Assembly (NCBI GenBank): GCA_015061115.1
Contig: SUXE01000021.1
Location: forward strand, 1 to 55,178
From: Bacteroidales bacterium
GTDB lineage: Bacteria > Bacteroidota > Bacteroidia > Bacteroidales > Paludibacteraceae
DNA length: 55,178 bases
Reading direction: 5' to 3'
Shown: positions 1 to 7,349 of the stretch, piece after piece
How positions within the stretch are numbered: the stretch's first letter is position 1
How the letters are laid out: every line of letters starts with the position of its first letter
Program-made: the position numbers and the translations under genes
Notes under the pieces: generated by a model
Seen by the model: only the letters and a program-made list of their open reading frames with translations
What the model was told of the DNA's origin: nothing
Database searches by the model: none

Positions 1-98
<98 letters not shown>

Positions 99-101
99 AA
101 A

Positions 102-133
102 TTTGTATGACACCTCATTTTTGGGTACTTTTG
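102..133 (+). promoter_or_regulatory. Bacteroidota-type promoter of the transporter gene
   Basis: TTTG at 102-105, a 20-bp spacer and TACTTTTG at 126-133 match the -33/-7 consensus of the Bacteroidota primary sigma factor. Transcription would start near 140, leaving a short leader of about 20 nt before the ATG at 161. It abuts the heptamer repeat. Confidence 0.7.
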
Positions 134-160
134 CACAAATTTTTAAGATAAGATTCAAAA

Positions 161-1552
161 ATGAAAGAGGCGTCTTCCAATCGTGAACTACTATCATCAC
201 GTCTTGGCTTTATTCTCGTAGCCGCAGGTTGTGCCATAGGCATCGGCAACGTATGGAAATTCCCATATATAACTGGAATGAGCGGTGGTGGAATATTTGT
301 GTTGATCTACTTCATATTCCTTCTTCTATTAGGAATACCTATACTCTGTATGGAACTTGGAGTGGGACGTGCATCACGTCTTTCTCCGATAAAAGCATTC
401 AAAAGTCTTGAACCTCAAGGCACCAAATGGCATCTTCAAGGATGGGTGTCACTGATCGGATGCTACTTGCTCATGATGTTCTACACCACTGTGGCTGGAT
501 GGATGTTGCACTATATTTACTCCACCGCCCAAGGCACATTCGCCGGCGACATGCCATCAGGATACGTTGCTGAACAATTCAACACTCTCCTCAACACTCC
601 TTCTGTCATGTGCATATGGATGGTGATCGTGGTTCTGCTTGGATGCATCACTGTTGGCTATGGACTCATAAAGGGATTGGAACGAATATCCAAAACTTTA
701 ATGTTGATTCTGCTTGGAATCATGGTCGTGCTCGCAATAAACAGCATAATGCTCAACAATAGCAAAGCCGGGCTTGAGTTCTACCTCGTCCCTAATTTCG
801 ACCGAATGAGGCAAGTCGGAATCTTCAATGTGATCTATAACGCGATGTCTCATGCGTTCTTCACTCTGAGCATCGGTATCGGATCAATGGCGATCTTCGG
901 TAGCTACATGAAGAAGACGAATACGATTCTGAAAGAAGGTATCACGATCGCTCTGCTCGACACTGCCGTCGCTCTAGTCGCAGGTCTGATTATTTTTCCT
1001 GCATGTTTTGCTTATAGGATAGAGCCTAACGCAGGTCCAGGATTATTGTTCGTGACTCTGCCAGAGGTGTTCAACCGTATGCCTTGGGGACAATTCTGGG
1101 GCGCGATGTTCTTTATTTTCATGTCATTCGCATCATTGTCGACGGTGTTCGCTGTGTTTGAAAACATCATCACTTGCTGCTCTGAGCAGTTTGGCTGGAC
1201 ACGTAAACGCTCGGCTTTCTACAATTTCTTCATCATCACTGTGCTATCAGTGCCATGTGTGTTAGGATTTAGCGAGTGGTCATGGGACTGGCTGAAAGTT
1301 TTTGGCGGCACAATACTCGACTTTGAGGATTTCATCGTCTCTTATTGCGCCCTACCTTTGGGAGGCATGGTTTTCTGTCTGTTCTGCACAAGCAGATATG
1401 GTTGGGGTATAAAAGGGTTCTACGAAGAAGCCAACACCGGCGATGGAGTACATTTCAAGCCTTGGATGCGTGGTTATCTCACATACGTTCTGCCACTAAT
1501 TGTATTGGCTGTGTTCGTGCTTGGAATATGTGATAAATTCGGATGGATGTGA
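161..1552 (+). CDS. Sodium-dependent transporter, neurotransmitter:sodium symporter family
   Basis: This is an inner-membrane secondary transporter that would import an amino acid or related small solute with Na+. The 463-residue protein starts with the family signature SRLGFILVAAGCAIGIGNVWKFP-type region at about residues 12-34, in which the unwound TM1 segment binds substrate and sodium. The segment GGGIFVLIYFIFLLLLGIP continues TM2. About 11 to 12 hydrophobic segments are visible, which fits the LeuT/MhsT fold and the usual length of bacterial members (about 440-510). The ATG at 161 lies just downstream of a good promoter. It stands alone and is convergent with mltG. The substrate cannot be told from sequence. 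Confidence 0.93.
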   Translation: MKEASSNRELLSSRLGFILVAAGCAIGIGNVWKFPYITGMSGGGIFVLIYFIFLLLLGIPILCMELGVGRASRLSPIKAFKSLEPQGTKWHLQGWVSLIGCYLLMMFYTTVAGWMLHYIYSTAQGTFAGDMPSGYVAEQFNTLLNTPSVMCIWMVIVVLLGCITVGYGLIKGLERISKTLMLILLGIMVVLAINSIMLNNSKAGLEFYLVPNFDRMRQVGIFNVIYNAMSHAFFTLSIGIGSMAIFGSYMKKTNTILKEGITIALLDTAVALVAGLIIFPACFAYRIEPNAGPGLLFVTLPEVFNRMPWGQFWGAMFFIFMSFASLSTVFAVFENIITCCSEQFGWTRKRSAFYNFFIITVLSVPCVLGFSEWSWDWLKVFGGTILDFEDFIVSYCALPLGGMVFCLFCTSRYGWGIKGFYEEANTGDGVHFKPWMRGYLTYVLPLIVLAVFVLGICDKFGWM

Positions 1553-1569
1553 GTTAATTCATAATTCAT

Positions 1570-1624
1570 AATGCGTAATTCGTAATTGTGGGTATATCCC
1601 GTCTACAATTATGAATTACGCATT
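1570..1624. terminator. Long AT-rich hairpin between convergent genes
   Basis: Positions 1570-1589 pair with 1605-1624 over 20 bp with a single G-T mismatch and a 15-nt loop. It lies between the convergent transporter and mltG and could end transcription from either side. The flanks (1555-1569 and 1625-1640) contain further variants of the same aattcata / taattatg words, so it resembles a dispersed AT-rich palindromic element more than a plain terminator. Confidence 0.6.
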
Positions 1625-1639
1625 TCTAATTATGCATTT

Positions 1640-2695
1640 TTATTTAATTCTTCTCTTGTTTAAAGCCTTATGGTATTTCTTCGCATTGTCCTGATGGTCA
1701 TCAAATGATTTTGCGAAATTGTGAGTGCCATCAAAACGCTCGCTCGCACACATGTAGATGTAGTCATGATGATCATAGTTGAGCACAGCATCTATAGCTC
1801 CCATCGACGGTATACGGATCGGTCCGGGAGGCAAACCCTCATATTTATAAGTGTTGTATGGAGAATCCACCTCCAAATGTCCGCCACGTATACGACGGAT
1901 AGAGAAATCACCGACAGCGAACTTCACAGTTGGATCCGCCTGCAACAACATACCCTTATGTAGACGGTTGAGATAGAGTCCGGCAACAGTAGGCTGCTCC
2001 TTCACACTCTTTGTCTCCTCCTCCACTATCGCTGCCAAAGTCGATACCTCAACCTGGGTCAAATTAGCGTCGGCACATTTCTTCACACGCTCCTCAGTCC
2101 AGAACTTATCATATTCCTTCTTCATTCTGTCGAGCAGATCCTGGGCAGTAATAGTCCAATACACCTGATATGTGTTCGGAATGAACAAAGCCACAGATGT
2201 TTTGGAATTAAGATTATACTTAGCCATCGCGTCGTCGCTATTCAAAAGAGAATAAATATCATCATACGACAGCATAAGCACCTCATCAAATCTCTTGCAA
2301 AGTTGCTCCTTCGTACGGATATTATTGAAAGTCAGATTCATAGGAGTCTGACGACCCTTTTTCAGATTATTCACAAGCTGAATATTGCTCATCTGATTAA
2401 TCAGTTCGTATCTTCCAGGGACAATATTCGACGGATAATCCTGATATTCAGCAATTTTCTTGAATGAATTGATATCCTTCACATTACCAGTGGCTTCCAG
2501 ACGAGCCACGACATCATTGAAATTATCAGTCGGATAGACGTAAAGGAATTTAGCTTTATCATTGTTGATATAGATATTAGGGAGCATTGTGCTTGAATAT
2601 GCGATATATCCCACGATTCCGACCACAACAACAAGCAAGGCCACCACTATTGTGACTATCTTGCCAACACCACTCTTTTTTTTCTTTTTTGCCAT
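1640..2695 (-). CDS. mltG: Endolytic murein transglycosylase MltG (YceG-like)
   Basis: MltG cleaves nascent glycan strands in peptidoglycan and is thought to set their length at the periplasmic face of the inner membrane. The 351-residue protein has a lysine-rich cytoplasmic N-terminus, one membrane span at about residues 11-33, a LysM-like region to about 105, and the YceG catalytic domain. The catalytic motif appears as AAIVEEET at 221-228, where Glu225 matches the catalytic Glu of E. coli MltG. The downstream LQADPTVKFA stretch is also typical. Length matches the family. It is transcribed alone, convergent with the transporter. Confidence 0.93.
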   Translation of the reverse strand: MAKKKKKSGVGKIVTIVVALLVVVVGIVGYIAYSSTMLPNIYINNDKAKFLYVYPTDNFNDVVARLEATGNVKDINSFKKIAEYQDYPSNIVPGRYELINQMSNIQLVNNLKKGRQTPMNLTFNNIRTKEQLCKRFDEVLMLSYDDIYSLLNSDDAMAKYNLNSKTSVALFIPNTYQVYWTITAQDLLDRMKKEYDKFWTEERVKKCADANLTQVEVSTLAAIVEEETKSVKEQPTVAGLYLNRLHKGMLLQADPTVKFAVGDFSIRRIRGGHLEVDSPYNTYKYEGLPPGPIRIPSMGAIDAVLNYDHHDYIYMCASERFDGTHNFAKSFDDHQDNAKKYHKALNKRRIK

Positions 2696-2720
2696 CTGTG
2701 TTTTTCATTTATTAGAATTT

Positions 2721-2751
2721 CAAAAGTAGGCAATTAATTTCAAATGACAAA
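2721..2751 (-). promoter_or_regulatory. Promoter of mltG
   Basis: Read on the minus strand, TTTG (2751-2748), a 19-bp spacer and TACTTTTG (2728-2721) match the Bacteroidota consensus. Transcription would begin near 2714, about 20 nt before the start codon. Confidence 0.65.
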
Positions 2752-2895
2752 TTTTTGCGTTGATTTTCATCACAACATCCAACATGGAAAATCAAACATT
2801 CTTAATTCTTAAATTTATTCAACCATCAAGTATTTTTTAGCACTAATCGTAAAAAATATTTATAATTAGGTATTGTTGTAATAAAAAAATATTTA

Positions 2896-3480
2896 TAATT
2901 TCGCACTGCTTTTCAGAGAGACATACAGACTAATTATATGTCGACCTTGAGATGAAACATAAAAAATGGGGGTTTATGTGGAGTGGAAAGATTGATATAT
3001 GATTAAGTCAAGTTCACTCTGAAGCGGAAAAAATTTATGTGTCATTGAGATGGTAGTTCAGCCATTCTAGAATGTTTATTCGCCTTTGATATGGCGAAGA
3101 CAGCTGAACGGAAAAAAGTATCTTCGGTAGAGGGCTCAATCCGAAACATGACTTTCATTAGATGATATGTATGTTATTTGTTATGTGCGAAAAAGTCAAG
3201 ATGAATGTCACATATGCGAAAATTCTCAGACTTTTACGTATTAGATTAATGTGGTAAGGCAACATTGTGTGCACACCATACGATTGACTTTGACTCCCCA
3301 TGTCAGGGTTAGGGTTCGTATGTCTTATTTAGGAATATGCCAGCCATATTAAAAACATCTGTTCCGATGCCCCATCATCGGCACACCCAGTGTATTCGTA
3401 CGGATTTCATTCGGACTCGATGATTTTCGTATCAGTTTGTTATTGAGTCTATTGTTTAATTCTTTAAATATCAAAAAACA
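2896..3480 (+). promoter_or_regulatory. Promoter and long conserved 5' leader, cassette copy 1
   Basis: No gene is visible in this stretch of about 780 bp upstream of the first secreted protein. A near-consensus -7 box (TAATTTCG, 2896-2903) lies at the position equivalent to TACATTTG at 6008-6015 in the second cassette, so a leader of about 570 nt is likely. Shared blocks with copy 2 include an identical 22-mer (3398-3419 and 6406-6427), an identical 30-mer (3434-3463 and 6441-6470), and a conserved hairpin, CCGATG (3364-3369) with CATCGG (3376-3381) around a six-base loop. Similarity is patchier over 3050-3210. The conservation implies a structured regulatory leader or a homology arm for recombination. 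The function is not known to me. Confidence 0.6.
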
Positions 3481-4227
3481 ATGAATTTTAAGTTTTTACC
3501 ATTCGTAATTGGTATGGCATTGGCTTCAACAGCAGCAAACGCTGCAGACGGCAGCTTTGACAACCTTACAGTCAACAGTTCCTCAACTCTTAATGGAACT
3601 ACAGTTCTAAAGCTTAATAAAACATCTGGTTATTTTCTTAGAGCAGATAACCAAAAAGTTTCCGCATACAACACAATGTTCTACGTAACAAGTAGTGGAG
3701 AAATTGGAGGTACAAGTTTACATCTTCAATCTCAGTCAGCTTCTCATTGTTGTTCTCCTCAATTAAATATTACTTACAGCGATGAGAATCAAGAATATCG
3801 CATCAAGTCAAGCGGTTACATGGGCAGATTCTATCCTCTTGTATTCACTGCCAGCAAATTCACATTCAATGAAGGAGAGGTTGTTATCAACAATAAGCTA
3901 ACTTGTAAGGACGAGTTGGAAGTCATCGGTCTAACAGCGTCTACGATCAAGGCTGACGACATCAACGTCAACATGAACAACGCAGCAGACTACGTGTTCG
4001 ACGAGAGCTACAACTTGAAGTCTCTTTCTGAGGTAGAGAGCTACGTCAACGAACACAAGCACCTTCCAGGCATCCCTTCTGCAGCAGAGATGGAGCAGAA
4101 TGGCGTAAGTGTATCCGCAATGAGCAACATGCTATTGGAGAAGGTAGAGGAGTTGACTCTTCATATGATCCGTTTGGAGAAGGAGAATGCAGCTTTGAAG
4201 GCTGAGGTTAAATCACTAAAGAAGTAA
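3481..4227 (+). CDS. Secreted protein with tail-fibre (S74-like) C-terminal region, copy 1
   Basis: The 248-residue protein has a signal peptide (residues 1-21, ending ANA) and a beta-rich, low-complexity middle. Its C-terminus resembles the tail-fibre/peptidase S74-like C-terminal region common in Bacteroidota surface proteins: ADYVFDESYNLKSLSEVESY, then EHKHLPGIPSA, then a leucine-heptad coiled coil to the end (about 205-248). In phage fibres this region acts as a trimerisation or self-chaperone domain. I do not see a clear catalytic dyad and make no claim of self-cleavage. The signal peptide and last 90 or so residues are nearly the same as in the paralogue at 6484, while the middle differs. 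It is followed after 21 bp by a secreted protease gene, so they are probably one operon. The exact role (adhesin, surface fibre) is inferred. Confidence 0.8.
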   Translation: MNFKFLPFVIGMALASTAANAADGSFDNLTVNSSSTLNGTTVLKLNKTSGYFLRADNQKVSAYNTMFYVTSSGEIGGTSLHLQSQSASHCCSPQLNITYSDENQEYRIKSSGYMGRFYPLVFTASKFTFNEGEVVINNKLTCKDELEVIGLTASTIKADDINVNMNNAADYVFDESYNLKSLSEVESYVNEHKHLPGIPSAAEMEQNGVSVSAMSNMLLEKVEELTLHMIRLEKENAALKAEVKSLKK

Positions 4228-4248
4228 CTATAAAAAAGCAAATGAAAA

Positions 4249-5838
4249 ATGACAAAACTGATTAACAGAGGTCTTTTTCTTTCTGCTTGTATACTCTCCT
4301 CACTACCAGGATTTAGTATTATGAATCCTGCCGCAAAATATTGCGAGGTGTTAGGTTACGAGTACGTAGTTGAAAAAGATAGTACAGGTGCTGAATTCGG
4401 AATCTGTATACTTCCAGACGGTAGCAAAGTGGATGCTTGGGATTTCTACAAGGGAAAAGTAAAGCAAGAATACTCTTATTGTGCAAAGTTTGGATACAAC
4501 ACTGAATTAAGAGAGGCTGAGAAATTCGGAGACACCTTGGAATGTCTGTATTGTACCAAGTCAAAAGGTCTGAGAAGTGCCGAAGCATTGAGCGTAGAAG
4601 ACCTGATGAAGGCAAATGGAGATTTCATAGAAGAGGAACAAATAGAAATAGTAGAAGATGCTCCTAAATCTTCTTTACGCAGCTTGGTTAACAATAGCAT
4701 TGAAATCGTGCCAAATCTTCCTGAAAGATATGACTCCAGAGACTATGATGTTATTGGAGGTATCAAGAATCAGGGACAATGTGGATCTTGCTATGCTTTT
4801 GCGGCAGCTGCATGCACAGAAATCGCTTACAACCGTTTCTCTGGATCCCACGGAACCAACAAGAAAGAGTTGTCGGAAGCTTTCATGGTATGGTGTCTTT
4901 CCGACGGAATTAATCTACATCAATGCAATGGCATGACAAGTGACGGAAGTTTCAACCCTGCCTTGCAAAAGGTTAATGATTACGGTTTATGCGAAAGCAG
5001 TTATTTCCCTTATACTATAGAGCAGCCAGAATATTGCACACACTGGAATGATCCTAACGTAAAAGCAAAAGACTATGGTTGTATCATTAATGCGACAAAC
5101 GACCAGATAAAGTCGGTCATATACAAATACGGAGCAGCATACTTGTTAGTAAATGGAAACGCATGTGGTTACCATTCTATTGTAAATATTAACTCTAATG
5201 TTTACAATCATGCAGTTGTAGCTGTTGGTTGGAACAAACTGTCAAATGGTAAAGAATACTGGATTATAAGGAACTCATGGGGAACAAGTTCTGGTTTCAA
5301 CGGTTATGACTACTTGACGATGAACGCACACACCAATCATTTCGTTTCTTATTTAATTCCATCTGAGGTCTCTTTATCTGCAGAATACATAAGAGAACAA
5401 AATCAGATTCCTGCGGAAGGCAATGTGAAATTCCTTGGAAGAAAAAGCGTCAAACTAAATGCCGGATTCAAAGTCAACAGAGGTGGTAATTTGCATATTT
5501 ATATAACAAACGAAGGAGACAAAGCACCTACTTTGATCACTTCGTACATTGGAAGTGCCGGTGGCAATATAAGGGAAGAAGCAATTACCGATTCTGAAAA
5601 CATTGAATACACCCAGAATATTTCCATCTATCCAAATCCGACAACCGGAGATTTGACTATTGCCTTGGGTGAGAATGTCGCTAATGTCACAATCACAGAC
5701 ATGATAGGAAATATCATTTCTTCTCAAACAGCATCTGGAGATCTATTTGTTGATATGTCATCATACAGCAAGGGTATCTATCTTGTAAATGTTGTGACAG
5801 AGAATGGTTCTTACACAGAGAAGGTTGTGCTAAAATAA
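4249..5838 (+). CDS. T9SS-secreted papain-family (C1) cysteine protease with DUF333 domain
   Basis: The 529-residue secreted protease is exported by Sec and then by the type IX system. In order: signal peptide (1 to about 24); a DUF333-like cysteine-containing region (about 26-80, including GICILPDGSKVDAWDFYKG); and a papain domain (about 156-370) with Gln175 and Cys181 in NQGQCGSCYAF, His321 in YNHAVVAVGWN and Asn342 in IIRNSWG, so the active site looks complete. A short beta domain of the coat-hanger stack type follows (about 385-425). The type A sorting domain closes it (about 455-529, opening ISIYPNPTTG and ending KVVLK). It is cotranscribed with the upstream fibre-like gene. Its counterpart in the next cassette is from a different protease family. 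Confidence 0.93.
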   Translation: MTKLINRGLFLSACILSSLPGFSIMNPAAKYCEVLGYEYVVEKDSTGAEFGICILPDGSKVDAWDFYKGKVKQEYSYCAKFGYNTELREAEKFGDTLECLYCTKSKGLRSAEALSVEDLMKANGDFIEEEQIEIVEDAPKSSLRSLVNNSIEIVPNLPERYDSRDYDVIGGIKNQGQCGSCYAFAAAACTEIAYNRFSGSHGTNKKELSEAFMVWCLSDGINLHQCNGMTSDGSFNPALQKVNDYGLCESSYFPYTIEQPEYCTHWNDPNVKAKDYGCIINATNDQIKSVIYKYGAAYLLVNGNACGYHSIVNINSNVYNHAVVAVGWNKLSNGKEYWIIRNSWGTSSGFNGYDYLTMNAHTNHFVSYLIPSEVSLSAEYIREQNQIPAEGNVKFLGRKSVKLNAGFKVNRGGNLHIYITNEGDKAPTLITSYIGSAGGNIREEAITDSENIEYTQNISIYPNPTTGDLTIALGENVANVTITDMIGNIISSQTASGDLFVDMSSYSKGIYLVNVVTENGSYTEKVVLK

Positions 5839-5860
5839 TCTTCTTCTGTATTAACTCTTA

Positions 5861-5900
5861 AAAAAGATCGCTTGCGGAATTATCCGCAGGCGATTTTTTT
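5861..5900 (+). terminator. Terminator of cassette 1
   Basis: A 12-bp stem (5867-5878 with 5883-5894, one G-U pair) with an ATTA loop is followed by a run of eight T. The same hairpin, identical in stem and loop, ends cassette 2 at 9607-9646. Confidence 0.9.
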
Positions 5901-6007
5901 TATGTGGTTGTCTCTCCCACATTCAGCAACCCATAACATTTTACATTCTTTAACAGTTTTAATGAAATATTTCTGAAATCCCTTCTTTTCATATTAAATT
6001 ATCTCTT

Positions 6008-6483
6008 TACATTTGCGCCAGTTTTGAGAGAAGTGATGCAAGAACATTATGACAAACCTAACATGAAGCAAGAAAGGGAGGCTTGCTGAATGATAAGTTT
6101 ACCTTATGATCAGATTGATCTTCTCTTGGACATAAAAATGTCATTGTAATAAAAGTTCAGTCATCAGAGATTGATTTATTGTATTAGATAGAGGAACCTG
6201 AACGAAAAGTATTTTGGAATAATGCGCAATCCCAAATTTCACTTTTATTTGATGACACGTATGTTATTTGTTATTTTCTACACGTTGTGAAGTCCACGGA
6301 TGAATGTTTGTATGAAAAAATCCATTAGACTCTTAACGTTTGAAGTAATCAAAACAATTGTCCTTTCCGATGCCCCTTCATCGGCAAAAAAGCTACCTAT
6401 TATCAGTACGGATTTCATTCGGACTCGGTGGATTTCGTATAGTTTGTTATTGAGTCTATTGTTTAATTCTTAAAATCAAAAAA
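6008..6483 (+). promoter_or_regulatory. Promoter and conserved 5' leader, cassette copy 2
   Basis: This stretch holds no gene. A perfect TACATTTG box at 6008-6015 predicts a leader of about 460 nt. It aligns with 2896-3480 in several blocks: around the start, around 6150-6290, the hairpin CCGATG (6367-6372) with CATCGG (6379-6384), and the identical 22-mer and 30-mer just before the start codon. The hairpin loop has changed between copies (CCCCAT to CCCCTT) while the stem is kept. Confidence 0.6.
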
Positions 6484-7341
6484 ATGAATTACAAATTTTT
6501 ACCATTTGCAATTGGTATGGCATTGGCATCAACTGTCGCAAACGCTGAGACTTTTGAATCATTGGAGGTACAAAAACAGACAGTTCTCGACTCTACCCTT
6601 AGGGTTAAAGGAAAATCCACATTTGACGACGTTGCTACATTTAACAACAACATCGCTGTATGGGGATCAGCGGATATCGAATCTGCCAGAATCACAATTC
6701 CATGGATACAAGTAGACAAATCTGGAAAAAAGGAAAGAACACAGAGTGATTTTATCTATTGCACAGATGCCCTAACAAACGCCTACAACAACATGTTCAG
6801 AGTAACACACGACGGATATGTTGGAGCAGTGTCACTAGGCCTAAGTGCATCACCTTTGGACAACAGCTATTGTGCGAAGTTTCATTGTAAATACAATAAA
6901 GACGAAGAGGGATGGCAATTTGATACCGAGTCTTACGGTGGTGGTCCACAAAATAGTTTCTATCCAATCTTGTTTAAAGCAAAAGGTTACACATTCGACG
7001 GAGGTGACATGGTTGTCAATGGCAAGATCACATGTAAGGATGAGTTGAATGTTGTCGCATTGAACGCAAAGGACATCAATGTAGAGATGAACAACGCAGC
7101 CGACTACGTGTTCGACGAGAACTACGATTTGAAGTCGCTTTCAGAGGTGGAGAGTTACGTCAACGAGCACAAGCACCTTCCTGGAATCCCTTCAGCTGCA
7201 GACATGGCAGAGAATGGCATGAGCGTGGCAGCTATGAGCAACATGCTATTGGAGAAGGTAGAGGAGCTTACTCTTCACATGATCCGTTTGGAGAAAGAGA
7301 ACGCTGCTTTGAAGGCTGAGGTTAAATCATTAAAGAAGTAA
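6484..7341 (+). CDS. Secreted protein with tail-fibre (S74-like) C-terminal region, copy 2
   Basis: This 285-residue paralogue of the protein at 3481 shares its signal peptide (first 21 residues) and its C-terminal region from INVEMNNAADYVFDE onward. That region includes VESYVNEHKHLPGIPSA and the terminal coiled coil ending in KAEVKSLKK. The middle (about residues 22-190) is different in length and sequence, giving a pattern of constant ends and a variable centre. The protein is expected to be on the surface or secreted. It precedes the C10 protease gene by only 8 bp, which implies co-translation. Confidence 0.8.
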   Translation: MNYKFLPFAIGMALASTVANAETFESLEVQKQTVLDSTLRVKGKSTFDDVATFNNNIAVWGSADIESARITIPWIQVDKSGKKERTQSDFIYCTDALTNAYNNMFRVTHDGYVGAVSLGLSASPLDNSYCAKFHCKYNKDEEGWQFDTESYGGGPQNSFYPILFKAKGYTFDGGDMVVNGKITCKDELNVVALNAKDINVEMNNAADYVFDENYDLKSLSEVESYVNEHKHLPGIPSAADMAENGMSVAAMSNMLLEKVEELTLHMIRLEKENAALKAEVKSLKK

Positions 7342-7349
7342 GATAAGAA

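Noticed and set aside
3481-4227. Self-cleaving peptidase S74 activity in the fibre-like proteins
   Set aside because: The C-terminal region resembles S74-type chaperone tails, but I could not identify a catalytic Ser/Lys pair, so only a structural role is proposed.
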